The position numbers were made by a program, and so were the translations under genes. Positions 39,101 through 49,000 of a stretch of 55,043 nt of DNA are shown here, piece by piece. Numbering within the stretch: the first letter of the stretch is position 1; each line of letters begins with the position of its first letter. Origin of the DNA: Farysia itapuensis (lineage: Eukaryota > Basidiomycota > Ustilaginomycetes > Ustilaginales > Ustilaginaceae); NCBI GenBank assembly GCA_023212645.1, contig JALBYC010000043.1, positions 1 to 55,043 on the forward strand, in the 5' to 3' direction. A model generated the notes under the pieces. The model did no database searches, was not told where the DNA came from, and saw only the letters and a program-made list of their open reading frames with translations.

Positions 39101-39781
39101 ACAGATCGAGTCTGCCGCATAGGCGGCCGAAGACCCTCCACACTGAGGAAAGTCGGCGGATTCTGAGCGGTCAAAGAGCGAAGTGATGTCGGAGCCAGAC
39201 TCTTTTGAGGCAAGAGCAAAGAGGGAGGCAGTCAAATCCGAGGGAAGATTATCGGCACTGCTGATGTCGAACTCCCAGCCAGCAATACCGAGTGTAGCAC
39301 CACCTTGGCCTATACGGACGTAAGACTTGGCGGAAAGCGTGTCGGCCGTTGGACAAAGCGTCGCATTGAGACCCATGGTGACGAAGCCAATCACGGCTCC
39401 CAAGAGAAGTGCGCAGATGACAAGGGAGACTTTCTCACGCCATGCCTGTCGACTGGCAGAGTCCCTGAGACCACAGCAGGTCTTGAGGATTGGACCGGGT
39501 GCCCAGAATGTTGCGATGAGGGAGAAAGCGGTCCACCAGGAAAAGACATTGCCTCTGGCCGGAGCGGCTGAAAAGTCGTGACCACCTGTGGCGGGATTGA
39601 TTAGGGGAACTTGTGGTTGGCTGCGCTCTGGTCTTGTTAGTGTCTTTGCACGCGCTATACGTGTGGGCTGACGTAGTGGCGGCGGTGCTTCCGAGTGCAG
39701 CGGTATGGACGAGTCATTGCGATTCCCTGGCTTCCGGATAAACGTCTTTGTGAAAGCGGTGTTGCGCTGAACGCCTGGCAT
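36140..39781 (-). CDS. Class IV (Chs3-like) chitin synthase
   Basis: 1213 residues, ATG at 39781. The N-terminus is basic and cytosolic with several membrane segments (WWTAFSLIATFWAPG, SLVICALLLGAVIGF), then a luminal region, then another hydrophobic block. The glycosyltransferase family 2 core carries D633-A-D635, FGGVTCLPGCFSMYR, GEDR at 750-753 and QRRRW at 790-794, the donor- and acceptor-site residues of chitin synthases. C-terminal membrane spans follow, with a WHFDDFSWGETRK motif after the last span. There is no myosin motor domain, which separates it from class V. Chs3-type enzymes make most cell-wall chitin and cycle through chitosomes. The long, Pro/Gly-rich tail (about 1000-1213) is expected to be disordered. 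Exact U. maydis orthologue not assigned. No catalytic residue is missing. Confidence 0.94.
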   Translation of the reverse strand: MPGVQRNTAFTKTFIRKPGNRNDSSIPLHSEAPPPLRQPTRIARAKTLTRPERSQPQVPLINPATGGHDFSAAPARGNVFSWWTAFSLIATFWAPGPILKTCCGLRDSASRQAWREKVSLVICALLLGAVIGFVTMGLNATLCPTADTLSAKSYVRIGQGGATLGIAGWEFDISSADNLPSDLTASLFALASKESGSDITSLFDRSESADFPQCGGSSAAYAADSICVGINGTRLANCPLGAINSATFDKYSMRNASRRIGYGWEDIESGNFTNYMVLDGSVLNMAPYLLANPSPIQGDVVDQAIRQQLQVKVNGGRDSTMMFYTNKDARAAIKCLTAKYQAGHIDKVTPGCFISNLVLYCSLVTILGIVMIRFSMAVWFSWFMAGRMSSTPKQSRRKKLSPNVLPEGAMKTVNSSGAAPWANKQRPPAAGMMRNASNSSQGSTVPESLSVQHIGTEPYVVCLVTAYSENEEGIATTLTSLAETDYSDQRKLLFVVADGMVTGSGESRSTPDVCVSLLDADARFGTPMPMSFVSVAQGKKEHNMAMVYAGHYTRAAGRRTPMVVVVKCGTPEEASDGKPGNRGKRDSQMILMNFFQRVTYNDRMNPLDYDLFRKVHTLMGVTPDFFELCLMVDADTMVYPKSMKILANCMMGDPLIMGACGETRIANKLQSWVTAIQVYEYFISHHQAKAFESVFGGVTCLPGCFSMYRIKARKLTDDDWVPIIVKPEVTREYSQSVVTTLHQKNLLLLGEDRFLTTTLLRTFPNRKMVFCPEARCRTEVPHTFKMLLSQRRRWINSTIHNLMELVLVRDLCGTFCFSMQFVVFMDLLGTAVLPVSIALTYTLVVTYCLNPPHTFTEAIPLMLLVAVIGMPAVLILLATRKVVYVLWMLIYLLALPVWNFVLPVYSFWHFDDFSWGETRKVEGEGKQKGHGEAGGKGTGSDVPLRRWEDWERSRLRKMKREEKRRRELENQFGTGFYNDNSSDGDQDAKEAGMPLSRPQSDSFSDTVSDFEDDRWGGQIGTYDESLPPPVRIVRHSVWVGDQEAIIDTEDMEKMLESGWDDKAFKTKPVSKGPPHLQLPSAFNNNRLSKMGMFPGSARDAPAVPPIPSRYSTRVSYMPESYEMERTPSPGEYASLMRGAAPSPATESFPHSEQPYGQSSAVSGQQGHARNRSAGGTATPPTGSGYSPPRQYGAPPPGPPQQYGAGRGYHDRFG

Positions 39782-41069
39782 GGTGGAGACTGACGTCCTT
39801 TAGGCTGATCTGGCTACCACAGGCATGTGGATCGGAAATAGCACACTCCTGGTGATTAGCGGACGAGAAATCGGAAGGAAGCCGATGGTCTCACGGAGCG
39901 AGTCCGTTTGCACAGAACTCAGTCAATGTGACCGAAAAGAGAAAGGAACGTGCGACGAGCGGTGACAGTAGGGAGGGAGTGAGACGGAGGGTCGAAGAGA
40001 GCAGGATGCGTGAGAAAGAAAGGGGGAGAAATCGTGACTGCCAACTAACAAAAAGTGTTGGCTTTCCAGACCACCGTCAGAGCGCGTTTCTCGCGACGGA
40101 CGGCCTTTCTCCTTTTTTCTAGCCTAGCCAGCTGGCGTGATTCTATTTGAAAATGTTTCAATCTGCAAACTACAATAAAGTTGCAGCGAATGCTACGGTT
40201 GGCTGCACACATTCGAGCACAAACGTAACGTCTGCATTACCCCTACTCTGGCCTGTCAACGCCGAGGCATATCGCAAGTAAGTCACCGATCTGTTTCTCA
40301 ATGAAGCCAGAAAGTACGATGCACCAGTGGATATTGAGCAGTGCACACGATAGCAAGGCAAACGCGATGGCAGCTGTGACTTTGCTACAACTCAGCTTCG
40401 GCGAATTGTGGCGCGGCGGCCAACCAACGGGTTGAACGGAGGTCGGAGATCGGTGCATCGGATATCGGAAAACGAATCAGAGTGTTAGAGCACGAACTGA
40501 CAATACGCAGAGCTAGCAGAGCGCCAAGAGGGCCAATCGTGGATGGGCTATGGCAGTCCACAGGGTTGCCAAAAGGTTCCACAACGCACATAGGCGGGAT
40601 CTCGTGCCAGGGTAGGACCCCGTTGTTGGGTGCCGAATCTGGAAGGCCGAGTTCGGGTGGTGGATGAAGAACAGGACGATCGAAGCGAGTGCAAGTGATG
40701 CTAGCACCCTGTAGGAAATGATTTGCAAATGTATTTTGACTGCTGGATCCCAAATACATTTCTCGCTTCCATCGAAATCAGAATGGGGCGTCCAATCGCC
40801 ATGACGACGGGGGAGCCAAGATTGTGCGTGTGGAGAGTGGTTTCTGCGTTGCTCGATCTCGTTTATTCACTCCGACAGCCTTAATTTCTTGGGTCCTCAT
40901 GTCAACCGCTCATCGCCACTCGAAGCCATCGACAGTCACCCAGCTCATCATCGACACAGAATGATACAATAGAGGCTCACTCACCCTTGCACGTCCTTGT
41001 ACAATACCCCCCTCTCTTGTACTTCCAAAAGATCCGACCTTGGAAGTCGAGTGCCACAGCAAACCTCCA
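39782..41069. other. Divergent region, 1.29 kb, chitin synthase and phosphatase
   Basis: Holds the upstream regions of the chitin synthase (leftward) and the phosphatase (rightward). A leftward open frame of 124 codons (40385-40759) and hydrophobic shorter frames nearby are not backed by motifs or clear splice sites. No feature is recognised beyond T-rich runs near 40110. Confidence 0.5.
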
Positions 41070-43634
41070 ATGGCGCAACCTGACGTACAGTCTGCCGTGT
41101 CACCGCTTGCATCACCGACCAACTCGAGCCTTGAACTTGGTCCCTCGTCCCAGCAAACACAGACCAAGCCTGTCGACATCAGAAGACCCGTCTCATCGCC
41201 GTCAGCTACCAGATCATCGTCCTTCTCATCCAACTCATCTGCCTCTTCTCCGAGTCGAACTGAGGGAAAGCATCAGAGAGGGCAGCCGACCGACTCACGT
41301 TTGTCGTTGGATGTCGACAAAGACATTGCTAGCTCCTCAGCAGATGAAGGCGTGAACGTTGCTTCCCATCCAGATCTGGCCCAGGCCCCGAAAGCCAGTT
41401 TCTCCGTTGCCACCAAACCACAAGATCGAGACACTTCTCGCCTCGGAACAATACAACAAGATGGCTCTCGCAAAGAGTCACGGCAGCAGCCTCCTGCTTA
41501 CGAGCTGGATCATCACGGTCGAGTGCCCGCCAATGATTTCAACTATGCTCAGCGTGATCGTCTGGTCGCAGATGCTCACGAGTCGGCACGTCGAAGTGGG
41601 CACGATTACTGGTTGCGACTTATGCAACTTTCATACCTCGCATCTCAGCACCATCTCAGCCCATATAGCGTCATGAAATTCGGCCCACGCGGGTCCCCTT
41701 TTGCCTATATCCCCATCACTTTACAGCAACCTCACATTGTCGAAGAGACGATGCAACGTCAACGCCAACAAGAGATTCGAGCCATTCAGTGGCTGTTGAG
41801 CAAGCGAAGCAAGACGATTGCACAGCCATCGACTCAGATTGACGACGACGACGAACAAGACTTGCCTCTTCTCCGCCTCCCATCAGACGTCGTACACAGA
41901 CGGAACAATTTTAACTCTACCTACGCGGAAGCCAGTTCCGGGCTGGGCAACAAACGTCCCGCCTCCGTCACAACGCCACCGGATGCTCGAGTCAGATCTA
42001 TGCTCCGAACTGATCAAGATCAGACAGAGCATCAGCACGTCGAGCGCGAGCTCAGTGAAGCTATGTCTGTGCCAATCGGACACGGAGTTCGACCTCCCTT
42101 ATCTCGCTCATCATCTTCAGAAGAAAGTTCGGTTCCATCGAGCCTCTCAAATGACGTCGATCCTTCTCACTTTGATCGCTCCACTCAGATTGTTGAATTC
42201 TCAGGGAGTGATGGGGCTGACGACAGTACACCGGCCACGCCACCGGAACCAGTAAAAACGTCTGCCAAGTCCTCAACCGGCAGCCCTCGACTCAGCACAG
42301 ATAGCGTCTCTGGCAGCACAATCCAAGTGTTGGGACCAATGGGCGTCGAAGGTATCATGACCCAGGAGATGGAAGAGACACGCTCTGTTGAGCAACCTGC
42401 TCATGTATCAAGCGAATCCGTTCCGGGTCATGTGTCTCACGTTGGTGCGCTATCTGCGCGCGATCAGAATCATCTGAGCACCAAGACCAGCGACACGCAC
42501 CCCATTCACATCAGTCCCGTTCTACCCGAGCCTCTTGTCGAAGAGATTGGCCAGCGTGTTGCTGCCGCCGCATCTTCGCAAGGAGTGCTTTCAAGCGGCT
42601 ACAGTTCCGACAAAACGGAGGCGCAAGACCGGCAGATGGGCTTGACGCATTCATACATGAGCATGGAGGCTCACGCGCAAGCGCAGGTTTACGGTCAGCG
42701 ACTCATTCGGCTTCAGAACCCGCTGAACCTAGCCACCATTACTTCTGTCGATCCTGGCTCAAGCTACCTCTCGCAATCTCAACTTGCGGAACAAGCCGCT
42801 CGCGAAACCGCCATGTTGCGATCATCGTCGTCGTCGTCGTCGTCGTCCGCTGCCAACAAGAAGGCTGCAGAAAGCCAAAGTGCAGCAAGGCTGTTGATTG
42901 GCAACCTACTCCTATCCTCGTGTCCAGGCAAGAAAGTGCGCCTCTCTGGACCGGTGCGCGGACGCGGCGCTATCTGTCGCGATCTGGGCCTTGACCTGAA
43001 ACGCATCTTTGGAATTGGAGTCCGCGCGATCGTGTGCTGTCTGGACGACGAAGAGCTGTCGTACTTGGGTGCGCCATGGCCAGAGTATGAGAAAGAAGCA
43101 GATGCGTTGGGGTTGGAAGTGATCCGATTGCCCATGGCGGAAGGTTTTGCTCCTACCGATGTGCGCGAGATGGACACTGTCATCACGTCCATCGTGACCG
43201 ACTATACGATGAAAGGGACCGACGTTCTCGTGCACTGCCGAGGTGGGGTTGGACGAGCAGGTCTGATCGCATGCGCATGGATGCTCAAGATGGGCTTCGT
43301 CGGCACACCCAGTAGAGTCAAGCCGCAAGAGAATCCGGCTATCGACACCAATCATCCAGAAGGATACAGCACTGTCGGGCAGGAAACAGCACGCGGGAAC
43401 CAGCTCGGGTCTGATCTCACCAACATTATGACCAAAGACGCAGAAAGCGAGCAGATCATCGACACAGTTCGCTCACTTATCGAGACTATCCGCCGGCGTA
43501 GGTCACCCAAAGCGATCGAGACCGCCGAACAGGTCCGCTTCCTCGTCGAACTCGTCTCCTTCCTCCACCGCCAGGAACAACTACGCGCCGTATCGGCGCC
43601 ACCCTCGTCATCAACGCAAATCAACAAAGCATAG
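41070..43634 (+). CDS. Dual-specificity protein phosphatase with long disordered N-terminus (CDKN3-like)
   Basis: 854 residues from the ATG at 41070; upstream the frame starts only with TTG. Roughly 600 N-terminal residues are disordered, rich in Ser, Gln and Asp, with a Ser run near 595. The catalytic domain covers about 625-800. It contains LSGPVRGRGAICRDLGLDLK, a likely general acid at Asp697 (APTD), and the signature VHCRGGVGRAG with nucleophile Cys723 and Arg729. A helix with the block RRRRSPKAIETAEQVRFLVE follows. The order and the LDDEEL/EVIRLPMAEG segments resemble CDKN3/KAP-type dual-specificity phosphatases, which remove phosphate from a threonine in a cyclin-dependent kinase. That assignment is by family resemblance; substrate and the role of the N-terminal region are not known. 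Confidence 0.85.
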   Translation: MAQPDVQSAVSPLASPTNSSLELGPSSQQTQTKPVDIRRPVSSPSATRSSSFSSNSSASSPSRTEGKHQRGQPTDSRLSLDVDKDIASSSADEGVNVASHPDLAQAPKASFSVATKPQDRDTSRLGTIQQDGSRKESRQQPPAYELDHHGRVPANDFNYAQRDRLVADAHESARRSGHDYWLRLMQLSYLASQHHLSPYSVMKFGPRGSPFAYIPITLQQPHIVEETMQRQRQQEIRAIQWLLSKRSKTIAQPSTQIDDDDEQDLPLLRLPSDVVHRRNNFNSTYAEASSGLGNKRPASVTTPPDARVRSMLRTDQDQTEHQHVERELSEAMSVPIGHGVRPPLSRSSSSEESSVPSSLSNDVDPSHFDRSTQIVEFSGSDGADDSTPATPPEPVKTSAKSSTGSPRLSTDSVSGSTIQVLGPMGVEGIMTQEMEETRSVEQPAHVSSESVPGHVSHVGALSARDQNHLSTKTSDTHPIHISPVLPEPLVEEIGQRVAAAASSQGVLSSGYSSDKTEAQDRQMGLTHSYMSMEAHAQAQVYGQRLIRLQNPLNLATITSVDPGSSYLSQSQLAEQAARETAMLRSSSSSSSSSAANKKAAESQSAARLLIGNLLLSSCPGKKVRLSGPVRGRGAICRDLGLDLKRIFGIGVRAIVCCLDDEELSYLGAPWPEYEKEADALGLEVIRLPMAEGFAPTDVREMDTVITSIVTDYTMKGTDVLVHCRGGVGRAGLIACAWMLKMGFVGTPSRVKPQENPAIDTNHPEGYSTVGQETARGNQLGSDLTNIMTKDAESEQIIDTVRSLIETIRRRRSPKAIETAEQVRFLVELVSFLHRQEQLRAVSAPPSSSTQINKA

Positions 43635-43738
43635 TCCGTCGGTTTCTTCGGGCAACAAGCAGCATTTTTTTATTCTACGTTGTATTCTACGCTAATCCCA
43701 TCGCATTGAGTTCTTAAGAGGCCCGAGTGTGATGATAT

Positions 43739-45847
43739 CTATAGCAGACCTTTGCGTCTGGCGATCGTGAGAGCGCGTGTGACGGCTTGCTGCGTTGGCT
43801 GTAAAAGCGTCGTGACACTCTGTTCTATGTTGTCGTTTGAGTCAGTGAGCGAAAGGTTGTTGTCGATGAGCTGTTCGACATTCTGATCGAATTTGGCGAG
43901 ATTGGCAGCCATTTTGCGGATGCGCGCCGCTTGTCGTTGAGCAGCTGCCGCTTTCCTCACCGCTTCATCGTCCTCTTCGTCGTCATCAGCAGGGTTGGCT
44001 TCTAGAGCGGCAATCTGGTTGTCGAAACTCTCCGACGTCGGCGCAACGGCGTCCCAAAATTGACGCAAGAATTCGGTCGTGGTACCTTGCAGAGTCAGCA
44101 GCGCTTTCTGCACACCGTCGGGCAGGGATTTGAGATCGCCTGTCGCGTTTGCGTTTTTCGCAGATGTCGATCGAGAGTGCAGGTTGGCCAGCATACCGGC
44201 CATACTCTGCACACTTTCCGTCTTGTCCGGTGAAAATGCACCCAACGTCACGTTGGAATGCAAAACGCGGCCGTTAAATGTGTGTACGAGGTTGACAAAT
44301 TCGCCAATGGTCTGTGGCGGAGGCGATTGATCATCGTCGTAGCTCGCCGTGCGTCGTCGCTTTGCCGGCGCTGTTCTGGTTCTGACGGCTTTAGACGCAG
44401 CAGACTGGTCCAATGCGGTGTTGTTGGAGAACAGAGACTCTTCGAGGTTGCTCATGTTGAGTCGGGATTTTGCGGGTTTGACAGTCTCGTTGAGGTCGTC
44501 GATGACGATATCACGGTAATACTGGTTCTTGATCCAATCGATAGCATCGTTAGCTTCCGAGTCTTCGTCGTCAGATTCACCGTCACTTATGCCCAATTGT
44601 GGAGGATTGCCGGAGGTTCCGTTCTGCACGGACTGGGGCACGATTGCTCCGGTTGGGTATTCTTCACCGACGCCACCAACGATTCGACGCTTCTTGCGCG
44701 CATCTGTATCTTGTTGGTCACCAAGGGCTGAGTCCAAGAGGGACTGGGAATGGTCGTTGAAGCGGCGCATCAAGGGCAGCGTGCGTCGTTCAGCACCCGC
44801 ACGCATGGTCCAGTCTTTTTCATTCCCCGTCTCGCCATGATCTTCCTCGGTGGCTTGCAAGTCGAGCAGCTTGTCGTGTGGGTTGTACTGCCGACGCGGC
44901 TCCAGTCCGTTGTCCTCTTCCGTGAGATACTGGTCGAAAATCTTGTCTTCCGAGACGACGTGCTCGGATGCGGCAGACCGGGCACTTGTGCGGAGTCGGT
45001 GGTAGAGCTTACTCTGAAAGTAACGCGTCCAGAAGGCACCTTCGTCCAAATTGCCTGGCACGTTTTCCTCGTAGGCTCTAGCAACGACGGGAAATTGCTC
45101 AAAGAGATCGCGAATCAGTTCGGGCGTGATGGAAAGCTTGAGCTCGCCTGCTTCGTTGGGTGTGGGTTTTGGATCGGCGAGGCGTGCATTGCGTCCAGCC
45201 CGCTGTTCGAGCTTGACCCGCTCAGCTCGTAACAGTCGCTGCCGGGAGGGATGTGCCCAGAACTCAGAGTCTGTCATTTGCTGCGTTGAGATGACAATGT
45301 CTTTGTGCAAAGCACGCAATGGCGGGTTGCTCTTGATGACACTAATACGCAGTTCAAGATCAGTCTTGGGCGGCGCACCCTGTCTCTTTGTTGCGGTCGG
45401 CGCTGGAGAAGACACGGCAGGAGAAGCTGGTGCAGGCGTCTTTGTAGCTGTAGGTCCGGGACTCGACGGCGTAGGGGTGCCCGCAGCAGCTGTGTCTACA
45501 TGGGCGCGATTCCGGCCAACAGCCGCAGCCAGCTCTGTCTTGAACTTTTCACGATCATCCAGCGCCTTGTCCTGAGCCGGGTTGTTGAACACGAGTAGCA
45601 GCTTTGGCTTTGATGCGATCTGTACTCCGTTGGCAAGGACGAGCATGAGAGCGATTTGAGCTGCGCCCGCTTTCGAGGTCTGCAGACCTGCGATATCGGC
45701 AAAACGCAGATCAAAGCCGGGTGCCGAAGACGAGGACGAAGAGGACACCCATCGTACCGTGTCATCGCTTTGGAGCGAGAGTGTTCCTGCGACCTTGTTG
45801 AAAGCGACAGCCGCATGCAGGTACGACGTCGAGGCAGAAGCCGACAT
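43739..45847 (-). CDS. TFB1: TFIIH core subunit TFB1 (p62)
   Basis: 702 residues from the ATG at 45847 (MSASASTSYLHAAVAF); the frame further upstream lacks an ATG. The first ~110 residues form the TFIIH PH-like domain (TLSLQSDDTVRWV, then FDLRFADIAGLQTSKAG), which binds activators and XPG/Rad2. Two BSD-like segments follow, with the block SEFWAHPSRQRLLRAE and later GAFWTRYFQSKLYHRL. Conserved DNDQYLTEEDNGLEPRRQ-like and SMAGMLANLHSRS regions and helical C-terminal segments complete the protein. It bridges XPD and the rest of the TFIIH core, serving transcription initiation and nucleotide excision repair. An insertion of Pro/Ala-rich sequence separates the PH domain from the first BSD. Length is close to, or slightly above, the fungal norm. 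Confidence 0.92.
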   Translation of the reverse strand: MSASASTSYLHAAVAFNKVAGTLSLQSDDTVRWVSSSSSSSAPGFDLRFADIAGLQTSKAGAAQIALMLVLANGVQIASKPKLLLVFNNPAQDKALDDREKFKTELAAAVGRNRAHVDTAAAGTPTPSSPGPTATKTPAPASPAVSSPAPTATKRQGAPPKTDLELRISVIKSNPPLRALHKDIVISTQQMTDSEFWAHPSRQRLLRAERVKLEQRAGRNARLADPKPTPNEAGELKLSITPELIRDLFEQFPVVARAYEENVPGNLDEGAFWTRYFQSKLYHRLRTSARSAASEHVVSEDKIFDQYLTEEDNGLEPRRQYNPHDKLLDLQATEEDHGETGNEKDWTMRAGAERRTLPLMRRFNDHSQSLLDSALGDQQDTDARKKRRIVGGVGEEYPTGAIVPQSVQNGTSGNPPQLGISDGESDDEDSEANDAIDWIKNQYYRDIVIDDLNETVKPAKSRLNMSNLEESLFSNNTALDQSAASKAVRTRTAPAKRRRTASYDDDQSPPPQTIGEFVNLVHTFNGRVLHSNVTLGAFSPDKTESVQSMAGMLANLHSRSTSAKNANATGDLKSLPDGVQKALLTLQGTTTEFLRQFWDAVAPTSESFDNQIAALEANPADDDEEDDEAVRKAAAAQRQAARIRKMAANLAKFDQNVEQLIDNNLSLTDSNDNIEQSVTTLLQPTQQAVTRALTIARRKGLL

Positions 45848-45969
45848 GATGAGCTGTTGTAGTGTTCGAGAGAGAGAGAGAAGCAGCAGCGCAACAGCAG
45901 AACAGAAGCTCAGAAGTACAAAATGCAAAATGTGGAGGCAAAGTTGTTAGGCCAAATCTGTCCAAAAAC

Positions 45970-46002
45970 TTGAGTGAATTGAGTGCATTGAGTGCATGAG
46001 TG
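45970..46002 (+). repeat. TTGAGTGCA-type tandem repeat in HID1 leader
   Basis: Four degenerate copies of a 7-9 bp unit (TGAGTGAAT, TGAGTGCAT, TGAGTGCA, TGAGTGC) lie about 65-100 bp upstream of the HID1 start and contain one upstream ATG at 45996. Confidence 0.7.
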
Positions 46003-46066
46003 CCGCACACACCATGCTTCGTGGCTCTTGACTCCCTACCTCGCTCGTTCTTCAGAGCGCAATGCG

Positions 46067-49000
46067 ATGCTCTCCTACCCGCGCAAGCTCATCTTTGGCA
46101 GCGACCAGCCGAAATTGGACTTTAAACTTTCGCAAAACAACGGCATAGCACGACTGTACACCGAACGGCACATTTCCCATCATGACTCCAAGTACTGGTC
46201 CGGCTTCTTGCAGTTTCACAGTCCCGCCGACATCTTTGCGCTCCTTAGTCTGACTGATATACGAAAGGCAAAGGAAAGTGCACCCGAGAATGTTGTGACA
46301 CTCGTGCGTGTAATGGTGGCCCATCTCGAAGCCTTGCTCGTCGATCCGCTCTTCACCGTCCCGCCGCTCGAACCGCGATCCACGACAGCAGAGGGTCTGG
46401 CGGGTAGATTGGGCAACATCGCCGATGTGTCCAAGTGGAGACTACCTGGCGTGGAGGCAGATGCATTGCTGCCTGGACAGAGAGACAGAGTGACAGAAGC
46501 CCTCAATGTCATCCGCGTTCTCACCCGAACTCTACCAGCTGTCATGGAGGACAGTGATGCGACACTTGAGACTCAGGTGCTCTGGTCGCAAACGCCCGAG
46601 CCCTACGGTCATGACTCACAACCCCCTCCTCCATCAAACGTGACCAAAAAGAGCGAAGACAGCACCCAATTTGTCATTGACGACGAAGAAGACGATCTAG
46701 GTGACAGCAGCCAGGAGGAAAGCACAGAGGTCAAACACCCGCTGTCGACACATGATCCTCACGATACTGATCAGAAGGAGCAAGAGGACCAACCCGACGC
46801 TCTTGGGGAGCGTTTAATACGTCTGACTGTCGATCTGCTCTTTTGTGCTGGATTCACAATTCCATGGACTGAAGAGCAGGCGCTGGAAGCTCGCAAGTCA
46901 GCATCGCCTAATCGGATTCATCATTCGATCTGGGAGGCTGGAGTCGGCAGTTCGCTAGACTTGCAAGGCACCACCCGTCAGCATGTCTCGAACCGAGTCG
47001 AAGTGCTTCGTCTGCTGCTCGTTCTGCTCTCCAAAGGGATCTACATTCCAGCCGATCAGCAGACTACCTCGCGTGACCCGGCTCTTCGATTCGCAGTCCA
47101 GGATCTAGAACGCGGCATCATGCTGCCCTTGCTGTGCAGTCTGATTAACACGAGCGTCAGCAACGCGCGCAACTCTACCTCTTCTTGGCTCGGTCTGCCC
47201 AACGTTGGTGGGCTCGTCACCGGCACGAACGACGAAGTCCGCACCGCTCTCGTCACAAACTGCTTACAGATCCTCGACGTTTTGCTGATCTACGACCCGC
47301 CGGCGCCTTCGCAGTCGGACACGGTGAGTCTCAGCACGATTGGCGCTCCTCAACCCGGTCCCGGCAGTCGCAACGTGTTTCGCTTCTACCTGAGCAAGTT
47401 ACATCGAGGAGCCGATTTCAGCTTCATCTGGAACGATATGCTCAATTCCTTCGATGAGCACATCAACGCGTCCACTCAAATTCTAGCCATACCCATCCCA
47501 ACAGCACAGGGGCGAAGAGCCGTCGACGCGAGCTGGCAGCTAAATCAGGTCGCCGAGCGCCTCATCTTTCTCTGGCGGCTGCTCGAGCTCAACTCGAAAT
47601 TCCGCGCCTTTGTCCTGGACGATGCAAAGAGAGCGCCCGAGCTGCTCACCGTGCTACTCTACTTTTCCTTGACCTACAAGGACAATCTAGCTCTGCAGGG
47701 ACTTGTGCGACTGTGTGCGTTTATCCTTCAGGATGTGTCGAGCGATCGCGCTTTTGCACTCAATCTGGCAAAGACAGGCAGCGGGGCCAAAGTCCGACTG
47801 CCAAGCCGTCTCGCGCTGTTGGCAGGGAATACGGCCGTCGATTATATGGTGCAAGGGGTATACTCGCTCATTGCAACTACAAAGGGTCAGCTCGCAGGCT
47901 TGTACGCACCCTTGGTGATTGCGCTGAGCAATACCGCATCCGCATGGCGATCGCTCTCCATCACTGCCTCGACCCGAATCGTACATCTGCTCCGCGCGTT
48001 CTCGCAACCCTCGTTCTTGCTGTCCGACGAAGGCAATCCGCGACTGCTGTTTTACATCCTAGAGGCGATCAATGCTGTGCTCACCTGCCAGTACTCGGCC
48101 AACCCGAATCTTGTCTACGCCCTCGTCCTCGGACACAAGCTGATCGATAGCCTGGAGTCTTTCTCGTTGCGCAAAGGTGTCGAGGAGATCTGGAACCGAA
48201 GGCGCGCGGTTGGTACGGATATGCGGGACTGGTTTGAGAACGCTCCGCGACTTGAAAAGCCTCCATTACCTCCACCGGCAGCAGGGCTGGAGGACGAGAC
48301 GACGAGCAGCTCACCCTCGCGTGTCGATAAGGGCAAGATGCGTCGCACATCGAGTTCCTCCACCGAGGCCAAAAGTGCAGCCCCCACCGCCGAATGGCAG
48401 GGGGAGCTGACCAAGTACAGCCTGGAAGTGGTGGAAGAGGTCGCAGGACGACACGTTGGTAAGTCGGGATTCCGACCGACGCAAGCATGGGTGGACAGCT
48501 GGAAAGTGGGTCTGCCACTGCGCACACCCCGAATGGTGATTGACAGGCTGCTGCCCGAAGTGGAGCGGATCGCTGCCGGCGGAGCCTTGCGAACGGGCGG
48601 TGAGGCGGCTACTGAAATCACGGGTGGTAGTACCGACGTTCGCGTGTTGGTCTACCTCCGCGAGCAGAGGATGTCCGACTACCTGCCGCCGCCCGGTGGA
48701 GGGCTTCATGCTCGACCGTGGCAGTGGACGGAGCAGGCGACCATCTGGCTACGCAGCTACCTCTGGGGCTCCATCTACGTTTCAGCGCTTCTGCCGTACG
48801 GACTATGGTCTGATACCGATATTCGACTCTTCCGCATCCATGAGCGACCGGAAGCGCGTCAGTCTACCAGCAGCAATCCGCCAAGCCGACCAGCTTCGCG
48901 TCCCACCTCTCAACGTCCCTCTCTCACAGGATCTGAAACCGAACCTCGTCTCACCGAAACCGTGCCGTCGAACGGAGATGCGGTCGAGAAAGCCGCGTCC

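Noticed and set aside
40170..40760. Hydrophobic minus-strand frames between chitin synthase and phosphatase
   Set aside because: One frame has an ATG at 40759 and neighbouring frames are hydrophobic, suggesting a small membrane protein, but I could not find consistent splice sites or a family match. A splice-aware RNA-seq check would settle it.
43739..45928. Hydrophobic N-terminal extension of TFB1
   Set aside because: It starts at TTG and precedes the PH domain; a nuclear TFIIH subunit should not have a signal peptide.
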